A DNA stretch of 64,000 nucleotides from Hexactinellida sp. DTS-2022 (Eukaryota > Porifera > Hexactinellida). Position numbers and translations under genes: made by a program. This document shows, piece by piece, positions 1-10,699 of the stretch. The stretch is from assembly GCA_028753945.1 (NCBI GenBank), contig JAPNXP010000006.1, positions 1,054,001 to 1,118,000 on the forward strand, in the 5' to 3' direction. Numbering within the stretch: position 1 is the first letter of the stretch; each line of letters starts with the position of its first letter. A model generated the notes under the pieces. It saw only the letters and a list, made by a program, of their open reading frames with translations. It did no database searches and was not told the DNA's origin.

Positions 1-347
1 TCCTGCGAAATTTTGACCCAATTAAGCAGTGAAATATATTAACCGGTGGCTCTACAGTGGCGTATCCAGGATTATCGTGAGGGGGGTGCTTTGGAGCGAG
101 CTTAGCGAGCGATGGTAAGGGGGGCCTTGGGGGGCAAGCTCCCCCAGAATTTTTTTTGAATCTTAGACGCTCAAACATCAATGTACAGCTATTCTTGTCA
201 CATAGTAGGAGGAGTGTAATATAGTGCAGTTGTACAAAATTATAAATAACAACATATCCATTTTGGAAACCAGTTATGAGGGGGTGTTTGAACACCCAAA
301 TCCCCCCCCTGGATACGCCACTGCTCTATTAAGCGGAGTCGACTGTA
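1..347. mobile_element. TA-flanked MITE, family A (right part), carrying a hAT-like MITE
   Basis: The right end of a short inverted-repeat element runs to 347 and ends in the family terminus GGAGTCGACTG followed by TA. Family A starts TA-CAGTCGACTCCGCTTAAT and ends with the reverse complement, which fits a Tc1/mariner-type MITE. Its left end lies outside the window. A second MITE sits inside it at 55-323. Confidence 0.75.
55..323. mobile_element. hAT-like MITE with 16 bp TIR and 5 bp TSD
   Basis: The termini CAGTGGCGTATCCAGG (55-70) and its exact reverse complement (308-323) enclose 269 bp. The flanks CTCTA (50-54 and 324-328) form a 5 bp target duplication. Removing the element plus one duplicate restores the family A MITE around it, so this insertion is the younger of the two. 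There is no coding capacity. Confidence 0.85.
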
Positions 348-1115
348 CTGTAATGGGATTTATTGTGTCTTATATTAAATGGTCAGTGTAGTTAATGCGA
401 ATACAGTGAATTCTCTCCAACGGTATACATTCGAGCTGCGATCTGACCACTCTATAATCCGGAATTCAGCAAACATATTTTATATCCCAACGAGTATTAG
501 TGTAGGCTCTACTATATTGAATGTAATACTTAACTAGCAGTTGTCCCAGGGCCGGGGCAACGAAGGGTCTGTGGGAGAGTGTAAGCCAAAGGGACCATCA
601 GATACGATCGTAGATTGGTCTATATAGAAGTAACTAACAATGTTCGCAGGGGTTTATACGAAAGAAAACGTGGATAAGTTATTTCTACTGGCCAGATTGA
701 TCCACAAGGAACAGAGAAGAGAGACGGGATAATATATTTATCCTAACGAGCGTTATTCATAGGGAACAGTGCCCTGAAGCCCGCCAGTCCGGAAGGTAAA
801 TTCACCGTCTAATAGTAGAGGAAAGTTAATACATTACCTTAAAAGGTATCATTCTATTAGAAAGTAAGCTACAAATTTAAATAATAATTTAATCTTGCAG
901 GTGATATATATGTAATATCATAAATGAAATGATATTACATTTCAATGATTTCATTAAAGTGATTCATTGGTAATCAAAACCTAATGTAAGAATCAATATA
1001 TGGACATACTATACAGATTGCTAATGAAATCTATTAATTTTCAGAATCCAAGTAAATATATAAATTGAGTTCAAACTAATTTTTCATCAACATAAATAAT
1101 TTTATTAATTTAGGA
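348..1115. other. Intergenic; 5' flank and TATA box of membrane-protein copy 1
   Basis: No gene was seen. A repeat at about 700-797 also occurs at about 3296-3380 and 8713-8796. From about 830 onward the sequence is homologous to the 5' flanks of copies 2 and 4. A TATAAA at 1059-1064 lies 57 bp before the ATG of copy 1, at the spacing also found in copy 2. Confidence 0.6.
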
Positions 1116-2191
1116 ATGTCATTCATTAGTGACAGGTATGTATCGATCTATGATGTTCTCCGGTATTCAACAATTATACTGTGCATACTAATTATAGCTG
1201 TCCAAATTCCATGGGTAATATATATAATAGTAAACATTTCACAAAATGCGAAAATAGTCTCTAGATTGGTCCGCAATGGCTATCAACATGATGACGTAAA
1301 TGGATTCTCTAGCCACAGAAACAAACTATTGTTATACAAATACTTGCTAATGAATGTAGCTTTCGAATTGTTAACGTATGCACTAAATGTTCCAACCCTG
1401 ATCATCAGAAGTAGGCCAATTAGAAGATTAGCCGATAATATACAAGTAGATTGGCAATTCTTCGCCTTTATCTATGTGAAGTACGTTTCAGGGTGATAGA
1501 AATGGTTTTGGTCTTATGCATACTAGAGACGTTAAACCTAACAACATTGTTTGTTAAAGACGTGTATCTACGGAACAGCACACACAGTGGAATGAGAAAG
1601 AAGATTAACAGGTTTGTAGCGAGGTTCCTGTTAGTATTAGCTCTGGGAGTGAGTGGGATTGGATTGGGAATAGCATACATCTTATGCGAAGTGTTTATAA
1701 TCACACAACTGGTTCAGTACTACAGATACTCCAGGCAACTCTACAGGTCGTTAGGAATGCACTATGAAGACACTAAGTACGAGTTTGGGAGCAAAAGTAT
1801 AGAAGCTAGAACTGCTTTGAAACACAAGAAACACTACAGATGGTCTGCGATTTGGTACTTTACAATAGCAATTGGATTTGTGCTTTCTACAACAATATTC
1901 GAACTTTATTTGCCACTGAACTTCATCGGTGAAGAAAGTATCAAACGTAGACTAACAAACGAAACTATAGCATTCACTAACTCAGAAATCTATCATTATA
2001 CAAATATTGTATACTCAGTACTTTCTAGTGGAGTCTATCTATTTATTTGGATTACCTACCTACCTATCTACGTGATGTTCTCAATGTACTACCTGTGTGA
2101 CAAGTTTCTATTCGTGAGGGTATACAGACACAGATTCCATGTGAATGACAAGTGTGAAATTGAGAGCTTAGTTCAACCTCTAATAAAATGA
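1116..2191 (+). pseudogene. Multi-pass membrane protein, array copy 1 (frameshifted)
   Basis: This is the first of five tandem copies of a family I do not recognise. The first frame (1116-1496) encodes the N-terminal 126 residues, starting MSFISDRYVS, and matches copies 2 and 4. At 1491-1496 the other copies read GGGCTTATAG but this one reads GGGTGATAG. That is a net loss of one base which creates a TGA and shifts the frame. The rest continues in another frame to 2191 and is nearly identical to the back half of copy 3. The damage sits exactly at the start of the block shared by all copies. A sequencing error cannot be excluded, but the change is not in a homopolymer. Length and hydrophobic profile otherwise equal those of the intact copies. 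Confidence 0.8.
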
Positions 2192-3200
2192 AGTATGGTA
2201 TTGTTGTGCTAATTAGTAATTGAATGTAAAATAAAAGTGTAAAATATCCCTTGTAATTCAATTAATTACTATACTTGTTAATTACATCTTATTAAGCTTA
2301 AAATCCATATTGGAAAATTAACCTCATTGAGAATTTGAGATAAATGAGATGATTGCACATATTATATACCAAATAGTTATAGTAAGGAACATTGATGTGT
2401 TTGTAATACTTTAAATATAGGAGTTTGACAGAGGCATAACCTTGTGGACTATACATAACTTATTAATATACGTATATTGATTGAAACATTATATTATGGG
2501 ACCATGAAAGGAATCGTAAGTACGCCAATTGAGATCAGTGCTTAACAACAAATCCTATGGAAAATTTCTAATTTTACAAAATCAAATATTTATAGGTGTA
2601 AATTCATGGGCGAAAGATATCAGGCATGTTCAAATAAATAAATTGATGAAACTGGACTATTTAATCGTGAAACAAAGAAACAAATAATTAATGACTAGTC
2701 ACTCCTCCTGAACTAATATATTTAGAAACTTAGTTTGAAACAATTAAAATAAATAAATAAACTAATAGTTATATGATAATTAGAAAAACTATCCGGGTTC
2801 TAATATAGCGGTATCTCAGTATGAAGAGAAAACATGTAATATTACTCCTCTCGCCTCTGTAATTTACCCATATTTAAGATATTTGTAAGATAAATTTAAT
2901 AATCAAATTTAATTTCAAATAACAATGCTCAGACAAGGTTGAAACAAGATACAAACAGGAATTTTGAGAAGGTACAAATCAATGGGTGGATTCTATAAAT
3001 AATCTGCAAGCGAGTCATTTATACCAATTAGCAATTATACACAATAAATATAATTAGTGCACAAAGTAAACAATTTAATAGAATGCTAACAGTATTTAAA
3101 CTGTAATTTATCTCTATATATATTTCCCTGGGACATTTGAGACTTCATAGTTAATCAATTCATTTTGATAACATTTTGATATCATTTAGATCACCAAAAA
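2192..3200. other. AT-rich intergenic, 3' flank shared with copy 3
   Basis: The first ~200 bp after copy 1 match the sequence after copy 3 (7533-7745) almost base for base. From about 2880 the sequence matches 8290 onward. No gene was seen. It is part of a tandem segmental duplication. Confidence 0.7.
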
Positions 3201-3310
3201 TATATAAATTGAATTGAAATAAAATTAATACTAATTACTATTAACACGTAAGAATGTCAAATACCATCGATTTGTATGATTTGATTCAACAGAGAAGGAA
3301 CAGAGAAGAG
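3201..3310 (+). pseudogene. Promoter and truncated start of a membrane-family gene (remnant 1)
   Basis: A TATAAA at 3203-3208 is followed 51 bp later by ATG (3254) and a short frame reading MSNTIDLYDLIQQRR. This aligns with the MSNATELYG start of copies 3 and 5. After about 3300 the gene is replaced by the repeat also seen at 700-797. The remnant is duplicated at 8618-8720. Confidence 0.6.
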
Positions 3311-3437
3311 AGTCCGGATAATATATTTATCCTAACGAGCGTTATTCACAGGGAACAGTGCCCTGAGGCCCGCCAGTCCTTTGGCGGCACTGGTATAAAT
3401 TATTAATGCGCAGAATAAAATCAAAACATTAGACAGA

Positions 3438-3626
3438 TACAGTCAACTCCGCTTAATAGAGCCACCGGTTAATAGATTTCACTGAATAATTGGGTCAAAA
3501 TTTAGTAGGATTTATAGGACAGAATTACATTTTGGCTTAAAATATTTTCGGTTAATAGATTTCTCCGCTTAATCGGATCAAAGCAACCTGGTCCCGAGGT
3601 GACTCTATTAAGCGGAGTTGACTGTA
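3438..3626. mobile_element. Family A MITE
   Basis: TA-flanked element with ends CAGTCAACTCCGCTTAATAG and its reverse complement, 189 bp. A near-identical copy lies at 8855-9043 as part of the segmental duplication. Confidence 0.75.
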
Positions 3627-4068
3627 ATACTAAAAAAGCATCGGAATAACGTAATAGATTAAAAACAAATTCATAGCAGGGTGTGGAAAGCAAGTCACAA
3701 CGGGAAATTCTGGGGCGTTACAAGAACTACGAGACGGAAGCTAAATTCACCGTCAAATAGTAGAGGAAAGTTAATACATTACCTTAAAAGGTATTTCTAT
3801 TAGAAAGTAAGCACTAAATTTAAATATTAATTTATCCTTGCAGGTTATATATATGTAAATATCATAAATGAAATATATGTAATATCATAAATGAAATGTT
3901 ATTACATTTCATTAAAGTGATTCATTGGTAATCAAAACCTATTATAAGAATCAATATGTACATACAATACAGATCGCTAATGAAATCTATTAATTTTCAG
4001 AATATAAGTAAATATATAAATTGAGTTCAAACTAATTTTCATCAACATAAATATTTTATTAATTAGGA

Positions 4069-5145
4069 ATGTCATTTACTATTGACAGGTATGTATCGAT
4101 CAATGATGTTCTCCAGTATTCAACAATTATACTGTGCATACTAATTATAGCTGTCCAAATGCCATGGGTAATATATATAATAGTAAACATTTCACAAAAA
4201 GCGAAAATATTCTCTAGATTGGTCCGCAATGGCTATCAACATGATGACGTCAATGCATTCTCTAGCCACAGAAACAAACTATTGCTATACAAATACTTGC
4301 TAATGAATGTAGCTTTCGAATTGTTAACGTTTGCACTAAATGTTCCAACCCTGATCATCAGAAGTAAGCCAATCAGAGGAATAGCCGATAATATACAAGT
4401 AGATTGGATACTCTTCGCCTATCTCTATGTGAAGTACGTTTCAGGGCTTATAGAAATGGTTTTGGTCTTATGCATACTAGAGACGTTAAACCTAACAACA
4501 TTGTTTGTTAAAGACGTGTATCTACGGAACAGCACACACAGTGGAATGAGAAAGAAGATTAACAGGTTTGTAGCGAGATTCCTGTTAGTATTAGCTCTGG
4601 GAGTGAGTGGGATTGGATTGGGAATAGCATACATCTTATGCGAAGTGTTTCTAATCACACAACTAGTTCAGTACTACAGATACTCCAGGCAACTCTACAG
4701 GTCGTTAGGAATGCACTATGAAGACACTAAGTACGAGTTTGGAAGCAAAAGTATAGAAGCCAGAACTGCTTTGAAACACAAGAAACACTACAAATGGTGG
4801 ACTATTTGGATGTTTATAATATTATTTTGCTTGGAGTTTTTTATAACTTTGTTCGTAATCACTATACCATTCCGGCTCCTAAATGAAAGGTTCATTGAAC
4901 AAAGGCTGACAGAGAATAATATAACATTTATTTACTCAGATATATATTACTATATCAATATAGCCGGCGAGTTTGTAATCAATGGGTTCGGATTAATTAT
5001 TACGCTTATGTACATGCCTATCTACGTGATATTCTCAATGTACTACCTGTGTGACAGGTTTCTATTCGTGAGGGTATACAGACACAGATTCCATGTGAAT
5101 GACCAGTATGAAATTGAGAGCTTAGTTCAACCTTTAATAAAATGA
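4069..5145 (+). CDS. Multi-pass membrane protein, array copy 2
   Basis: Intact 358-residue single-exon gene of an unrecognised family. Six or seven strongly hydrophobic stretches are visible, roughly at residues 18-44, 70-98, 118-155, 165-200, 245-272 and 300-340. Loops between them are basic (MRKKINRF; EARTALKHKKHYK), and no signal peptide or known domain is evident. Residues ~139-242 form a block almost identical at DNA level in all five copies, while both ends diverge. A TATAAA at 4015-4020 lies 54 bp upstream of the ATG, at the spacing found in copy 1. Copy 4 differs by three residues only (IL to LS near residue 252, N to D near residue 308). A chemoreceptor-like or other lineage-specific membrane role is possible, but nothing in the sequence shows it. 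Confidence 0.85.
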   Translation: MSFTIDRYVSINDVLQYSTIILCILIIAVQMPWVIYIIVNISQKAKIFSRLVRNGYQHDDVNAFSSHRNKLLLYKYLLMNVAFELLTFALNVPTLIIRSKPIRGIADNIQVDWILFAYLYVKYVSGLIEMVLVLCILETLNLTTLFVKDVYLRNSTHSGMRKKINRFVARFLLVLALGVSGIGLGIAYILCEVFLITQLVQYYRYSRQLYRSLGMHYEDTKYEFGSKSIEARTALKHKKHYKWWTIWMFIILFCLEFFITLFVITIPFRLLNERFIEQRLTENNITFIYSDIYYYINIAGEFVINGFGLIITLMYMPIYVIFSMYYLCDRFLFVRVYRHRFHVNDQYEIESLVQPLIK

Positions 5146-6431
5146 ATAAATATTACAATTGGAATGTGTGTTTACTATATATTTAAAAAAATTAAAAAAT
5201 ACCCTTTTATTATACAAATGTTAAATGAATTACTACTAGCTAATACAGATCATTTAAACTTGAGACCATTTGAGGAAATTGGCTCATTGAGATTACTGAA
5301 TATTATTAAGATAAACAGTTATAATAAGGAACACAAGGGAAGATGGGGAACAATAAGGCTCTCGTAATATAGACTCCGTATTATATCTGTGCTAAATACA
5401 GACAATTATTAAACCATTATTAGAACACACAACTTTTTTTCACAACTAGTAACTCAACCAATGGTCAAAGTATCTACTAATTAGGACAATTAGATACAAT
5501 AAGAATTTACTTCCAAAAGACCAAAACATGCAAACAAAAGTTGAGTTAATTAAACTTGTTTTAAATTTAAATAATCAATTTATCTGTTTGAAGTAGTAAA
5601 TATTCGTTTAATTTATATGTAGAAATTTGAAAATATTAAATTGTTAATTGAATACCTACATTTATGTTATAATTTTTGGTCGAATCGTGCGAAATTTATA
5701 GAAAATAAGGATAGTTGTCTCGTACATCAAGTCAATAAAATGGTGTATTCCACCCTGAATTTTGATAGAATCTATAAAAGTATTTGTCCAAAATATAAAT
5801 AATAAATATTAAGATATAATATTTAAAGTGGCACGATCTGATTCAAACATACAAATACAGTCGACTCCGCTTAATAGAGCCACCAGTTAATAGATTTCTC
5901 CGCTTAATAGGGTCAAAATTTCACAGGATTTATAGGATGGAATAGCAGTTCGGCTTAAAATATTTTCGGTTAATAGATTTATCCGCTTAATCGGGTCAAA
6001 GCGACCTGATCCCGAGGTGACTCTATTAAGCGGAGTCGACTGTAAATCTAAAAGAAATAGGATTCAAATAACTGTGGTAAAGGTAAATCTAATAATTAAA
6101 CACAATTATATACGTAAGGGTAAAACTAAATTTATAAGTGGCTTGCAATTATTTTATTGATTGAAATAACAGTATTGATAAGTTCACACTTAGCAATGTC
6201 ATAGTAATAATTAATTTAAAGAAAATTAAATAATACTTAGGTCAACATTTTCTAAAAATATAATTAAATTGCGTACAATATATGATCATATTTAATTCAA
6301 TATTTCCAAAATTATGTAGTATTATATTAGTGGTAGTCAATTTCGCTTGGACGAAAAATGAATCTTAATTTTGCCTACGACATAAATGTATCAAATAGAT
6401 ATAAATTGATTCAAAACTAAGTCAAAAACAA
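5146..6431. other. AT-rich spacer between copies 2 and 3, with family A MITE
   Basis: The spacer is homologous throughout to 11777-13018 between copies 4 and 5. A family A MITE lies at 5856-6044. A TATAAA at 6400-6405 serves copy 3. A 67-codon frame just after copy 2 recurs after copy 4, but only because the whole spacer is duplicated. Confidence 0.7.
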
Positions 6432-7532
6432 ATGGAAATAAACTTAGACATGTCAAATGCTACTGAATTGTATGGATCGACCAGAGAAGGTTTTCTATAT
6501 TCAACAATATTCCTGCACATATTTATTATACTTATCCAAGTACCATGGATAATATATTTAATTAATCACATTTTCCAACAAGATAAAATTGTCTCTAGAC
6601 TGGTGCTCAATGGATTTCAACATGAAGACATAAATTTAGCTTTTCGCAAGAGAAACAAACTATTGTTATACAAATACTTGCTAATGAATTTAGTATTCGA
6701 ATTGTTAGTGTTAGTATCAATAGTTATAAACACCTCAATCAGATGTATGCCCATTAGAGAAATAGGCCAATCCGAAGTTAATACTATAGATTGGCTACCA
6801 TATACCTATCTGTATGTAAAGTACGTTGCAGGACTCATAGAAATGGTTTTGGTCTTATGCATACTAGAGACGTTAAACCTAACAACATTGTTTGTTAAAG
6901 ACGTGTATCTACGGAACAACACACACAGTGGAATGAGAAAGAAGATTAACAGGTTTGTAGCGAGATTCCTGTTAGTATTAGCTCTGGGAGTGAGTGGGAT
7001 TGGATTGGGAATAGCATACATCTTATGCGAAGTGTTTATAATCACACAACTGGTTCAGTACTACAGATACTCCAGGCAACTCTACAGGTCGTTAGGAATG
7101 CACTATGAAGACACTAAGTACGAATTTGGGAGCAAAAGTATAGAAGCTAGAACTGCTTTGAAACACAAGAAACACTACAGATGGTCTGCGATTTGGTACT
7201 TTACAATAGCAATTGGATTTGTGCTTTCTACAACAATATTCGAACTTTATTTGCCACTGAACTTCATCGGTGAAGAAAGTATCAAACGTAGACTAACAAA
7301 CGAAACTATAGCATTCACTAACTCAGAAATCTATCATTATACAAATTTTGTATACTCAGTACTTTCTAGTGGAGTCTATCTATTTATTTGGATTACCTAC
7401 CTACCTATCTACGTGATATTTTCAATGTACTACCTGTGTGACAAGTTTCTATTCGTGAGGGTATACAGACACAGATTCCATGTGAATGACAAGTGTGAAA
7501 TTGAGAGCTGTGTTCAACCTCTAATAAAATGA
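6432..7532 (+). CDS. Multi-pass membrane protein, array copy 3 (chimeric)
   Basis: Intact single-exon gene, 366 residues from the first ATG. The TATAAA at 6400-6405 is only 27-32 bp from that ATG but 50 bp from a second in-frame ATG at 6450 (MSNATELYG). The second matches the spacing and the MS start of the other copies, so it is the likelier start (360 residues). The front half, promoter included, is identical to copy 5. From about 6850 onward the back half and the 3' flank are nearly identical to copy 1. The switch falls within a 14 bp stretch common to both parents (about 6837-6850). The hydrophobic pattern is the same as in copy 2. Function unknown. Confidence 0.85.
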   Translation: MEINLDMSNATELYGSTREGFLYSTIFLHIFIILIQVPWIIYLINHIFQQDKIVSRLVLNGFQHEDINLAFRKRNKLLLYKYLLMNLVFELLVLVSIVINTSIRCMPIREIGQSEVNTIDWLPYTYLYVKYVAGLIEMVLVLCILETLNLTTLFVKDVYLRNNTHSGMRKKINRFVARFLLVLALGVSGIGLGIAYILCEVFIITQLVQYYRYSRQLYRSLGMHYEDTKYEFGSKSIEARTALKHKKHYRWSAIWYFTIAIGFVLSTTIFELYLPLNFIGEESIKRRLTNETIAFTNSEIYHYTNFVYSVLSSGVYLFIWITYLPIYVIFSMYYLCDKFLFVRVYRHRFHVNDKCEIESCVQPLIK

Positions 7533-8617
7533 AGTATGGTATTGTTGTGCTAATTAGTAATTGAATGTAAAATAAAAGTGTAAAATATCCCTTGTAATTC
7601 AATTAATTACTATACTTGTTAATTACATCTTATTAAGCTTGAAATCCATATTGGAAAATTAACCTCATTGAGAATTTGAGATAAATGAGATGATTGCACA
7701 TATTCTACACCAAATAGTTAATATTTATAGTAAGGAACATTGATGTCATTGGCGAGAAGTTGCCCGGGCAGATTCTAGAAGCACATTGGCTGCCCGGGTA
7801 GATTTTGGAACGAATTATCAATTTACTATAATAGTATTAGTCTTACCGATGATGCCTTCTCAAAACTTACATAATGCACTTTATTGAATTTCTTATTCAA
7901 TTGCGTATTCCTTATTTGTTACTATTGTAGTTGCTATATACCTTGACAGGTGTAAGTCTCCAACCTGCTCTCCGAGAATGTCTAAAAGGTATATTGACGA
8001 TGGCTCAAAACAGCCAAGTAACGCTAGCTAATTCCTGGCGGCTATAAAAAATATTCAATTTTGGGAATAATATTTGTGGGGTTAATTAACCCTACAAAAT
8101 AATAGTCCCAGTCTTTGGAGAAGACATCATCGGTAAAATTATAGTATTATAGCAAATTGATATTTCGATCCAAAATCTACCCGGGCCGCGAGGGCTACTT
8201 CTACGCCTATGGGTTAATATCTCGCCCGGGAACATTTTAGTGATTTGGGGAAAATTTTACGCCTATGCATACCTCTGTGCAATTTTCCCATATTTACTAT
8301 ATTTGTAAGATGTATTTAATGATCCAATTTAATTTCAAATAACAATGCTCAGACAAGGTTGAAACAAGATACAAACGGGAATTTTGAGAAGGTACAAATC
8401 AATGGGTGGACTCTTTAAATAATCTGCAAGCGAGTCATTTATACCAATTAGCAATTATACACAATAATTATAATTAGTGCACAAAGTCACCAATTTAATA
8501 GAATGCTAACAGTATTCAAACTGTAATTTATCTCTATATATTCCCTGGGACATTTGAGACTTCATAGTTAATCAATTCATTTTGATATCATTTTGATATC
8601 ATTTAGATCACCAAAAA
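7533..8617. other. Spacer after copy 3 with a CCCGGG-ended repeat
   Basis: The sequence follows the copy 1 3' flank to about 7745. About 530 bp absent there then follow, bounded by inverted TGCCCGGGTAGATTTTGG-like ends (about 7790 and 8170) and further GCCCGGG motifs. From about 8290 it is homologous to 2880 onward. No gene was seen. Confidence 0.55.
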
Positions 8618-8720
8618 TATATAAATTGAATTGAAATCAAATTAATACTAATTACTATTAACAAGTAAGAATGTCAAATACTATCGATTTGTATGATTTG
8701 ATTCAACAGAGAAGGAACAG
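8618..8720 (+). pseudogene. Promoter and truncated start of a membrane-family gene (remnant 2)
   Basis: Duplicate of the remnant at 3201. TATA-like ATATAAATTG is followed by ATG at 8671 and MSNTIDLYDLIQQRR, then the same unrelated repeat. Its presence in both units shows the truncation predates the segmental duplication. Confidence 0.6.
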
Positions 8721-8854
8721 AGAAGAGAGTCCGGATAATATATTTATCCTAACGAGCGTTATTCACAGGGAACAGTGCCCTGAGGCCCGCCAGTCCTTTG
8801 GCGGCACTGGTATAAATTATTAATGCGCAGAATAAAATCAAAACATTAGACAGA

Positions 8855-9043
8855 TACAGTCAACTCCGCTTAATAGAGCCACCGGTTAATAGATTTCACT
8901 GAATAATTGGGTCAAAATTTAGTAGGATTTATAGGACAGAATTACATTTTGGCTTAAAATATTTTCGGTTAATAGATTTCTCCGCTTAATCGGATCAAAG
9001 CAACCTGGTCCCGAGGTGACTCTATTAAGCGGAGTTGGCTGTA
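8855..9043. mobile_element. Family A MITE (duplicate of 3438-3626)
   Basis: Same TA-flanked ends and the same position relative to the upstream remnant and downstream gene as the copy at 3438. It was carried along by the segmental duplication rather than inserted independently. Confidence 0.75.
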
Positions 9044-9468
9044 ATACTAAAAAAGCATCGGAATAACGTAATAGATTAAAAACAAATTCATAGCAGGGTG
9101 TGGAAAGCAAGTCACAACGGGAAATTCTGGGGCGTTACAAGAACTACGAGACGGAAGCTAAATTCACCGTCAAATAGTAGAGGAAAGTTAATACATTACC
9201 TTAAAAGGTATTTCTATTAGAAAGTAAGCACTAAATTTAAATATTAATTTATCCTTGCAGGTTATATATATGTAAATATCATAAATGAAATATATGTAAT
9301 ATCATAAATGAAATGTTATTACATTTCATTAAAGTGATTCATTGGTAATCAAAACCTATTATAAGAATCAATATGTACATACAATACAGATCGCTAATGA
9401 AATCTATTAATTTTCAGAATATAAGTAAATATATAAATTGAGTTCAAACTAATTTTCATCAACATAAA

Positions 9469-10681
9469 TCTATATTATTAAATCTCGATTGTTGTGTGTT
9501 TGTGTGTGTGTTTGTTTGTCCGGATTGTATTAAAGTGATGGGGGAATAGAAACCGCATTTATATATGAGATATAAACTAACTTTCAAATGTTATAATTGG
9601 TAAACAAAAGTTATAAGGGGTAAACAAGTATGCTGATTTCGAATTTCGCGTTTATAACTTTCTCATATTAATATTTGTTGTTGTTGTTTACACAAAATAG
9701 GTAAACAAATTAATGAAATTCAAAATCAACCTAGAAGTTTGCTTTCAACGGGTATTATAGGTAAACAAGTATGCTGATTTCGAATTTCGCGTTTATAAAT
9801 TTCTCATCTTAATATTTGTTGTTGTTGTTTACACAAAATAGGTAAACAAATTAATGAAATTCAAAATCAACCTAGAAGTTTGCTTTCAACGGGTATTATA
9901 GGTAAACAAGTATGCAGAACACGAATTTCGCATTTAAAATTTTCTAATATGAATTTTTTTGTTGTTGTTGTTTACACAAATAGGTAAACAAATTAATGAA
10001 AATTCAAAATCAACCTAGAAGTTAGCTTTCAACGGGTATTATAGGTAAACAAGTATGCTGATTTCGAATTTCGCGTTTATAAATTTCTCATCTTAATATT
10101 TGTTGTTGTTGTTTACACAAAATAGGTAAACAAATTAATGAAATTCAAAATCAACCTAGAAGTTTGCTTTCAACGGGTATTATAGGTAAACAAGTATGCT
10201 GATTTCGAATTTCGCGTTTACAAATTTCTAATGTGAATATTTGTTGTTGTTGTTTACACACAAAATAGGTAAACAAATTAATGAAAATTCAAAATCAACC
10301 TAGAAGTTAGCTTTCAACGGGTATTATAGGTAAACAAGTATGCAGAACACGAATTTCGCATTTAAAATTTTCTAATATGAATTTTTTTGTTGTTGTTGTT
10401 TACACAAATAGGTAAACAAATTAATGAAAATTCAAAATCAACCTAGAAGTTAGCTTTCAACGGGTATTATAGGTAAACAAGTATGCTGAACACGATTTTC
10501 GCGTTTAAAAATTTAGAATATGAAAAACAAGTTAAAACATGGAAATCTTATATAGGGATCTATATAACGTCCCTTTCTACCATTTTCCATGGCAGAAGGG
10601 TGAGGAGTAAGGCCGCATAGCGGCCGTTAACTGAGGTGCGTAGCACCGATCTGTCGCAAAGCGACCGAGACCGAAGGGCTC
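9469..10681 (+). mobile_element. Helitron-like element with internal tandem array
   Basis: Compared with the empty site in front of copy 2 (around 4050), about 1.21 kb is inserted between an A and a T with no target duplication. The element begins TCTATATTATTAAA and ends with GC-rich hairpins closing in GACCGAAGGGCTCG. The A/T target, 5' TC and 3' hairpin are Helitron traits, but the terminal bases are CTCG rather than CTRR. Other ends of this type occur at 14431-14746, about 20084-20266, 25218-25246, 32187-32283 and 39047-39178. There is no Rep/helicase coding, so it is non-autonomous. It separates copy 4 from its TATA box. Confidence 0.7.
9620..10510 (+). repeat. Tandem array, 141-144 bp period, six copies plus a partial
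   Basis: The phrase GTAAACAAGTATGC starts at 9620, 9761, 9902, 10045, 10186, 10330 and 10473. The array lies inside the Helitron-like element. Units contain a GTT microsatellite and GGTAAACAAATTAATGAAA. Confidence 0.9.
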
Positions 10682-10699
10682 GTATTTTATTAATTAGGA

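Noticed and set aside
1468-1704. Antisense frame inside the membrane-protein core, present in every copy
   Set aside because: It exists because the sense DNA is nearly identical in all copies; there is no independent evidence.
5164-5367. 67-codon frame after copy 2, repeated after copy 4 (11795-11998)
   Set aside because: Conserved only because the whole spacer is duplicated. It is low-complexity, has no domain and no promoter.
9620-10510. CRISPR-like array
   Set aside because: Units are 141-144 bp with no spacer/repeat alternation, and the context is a eukaryotic transposon.
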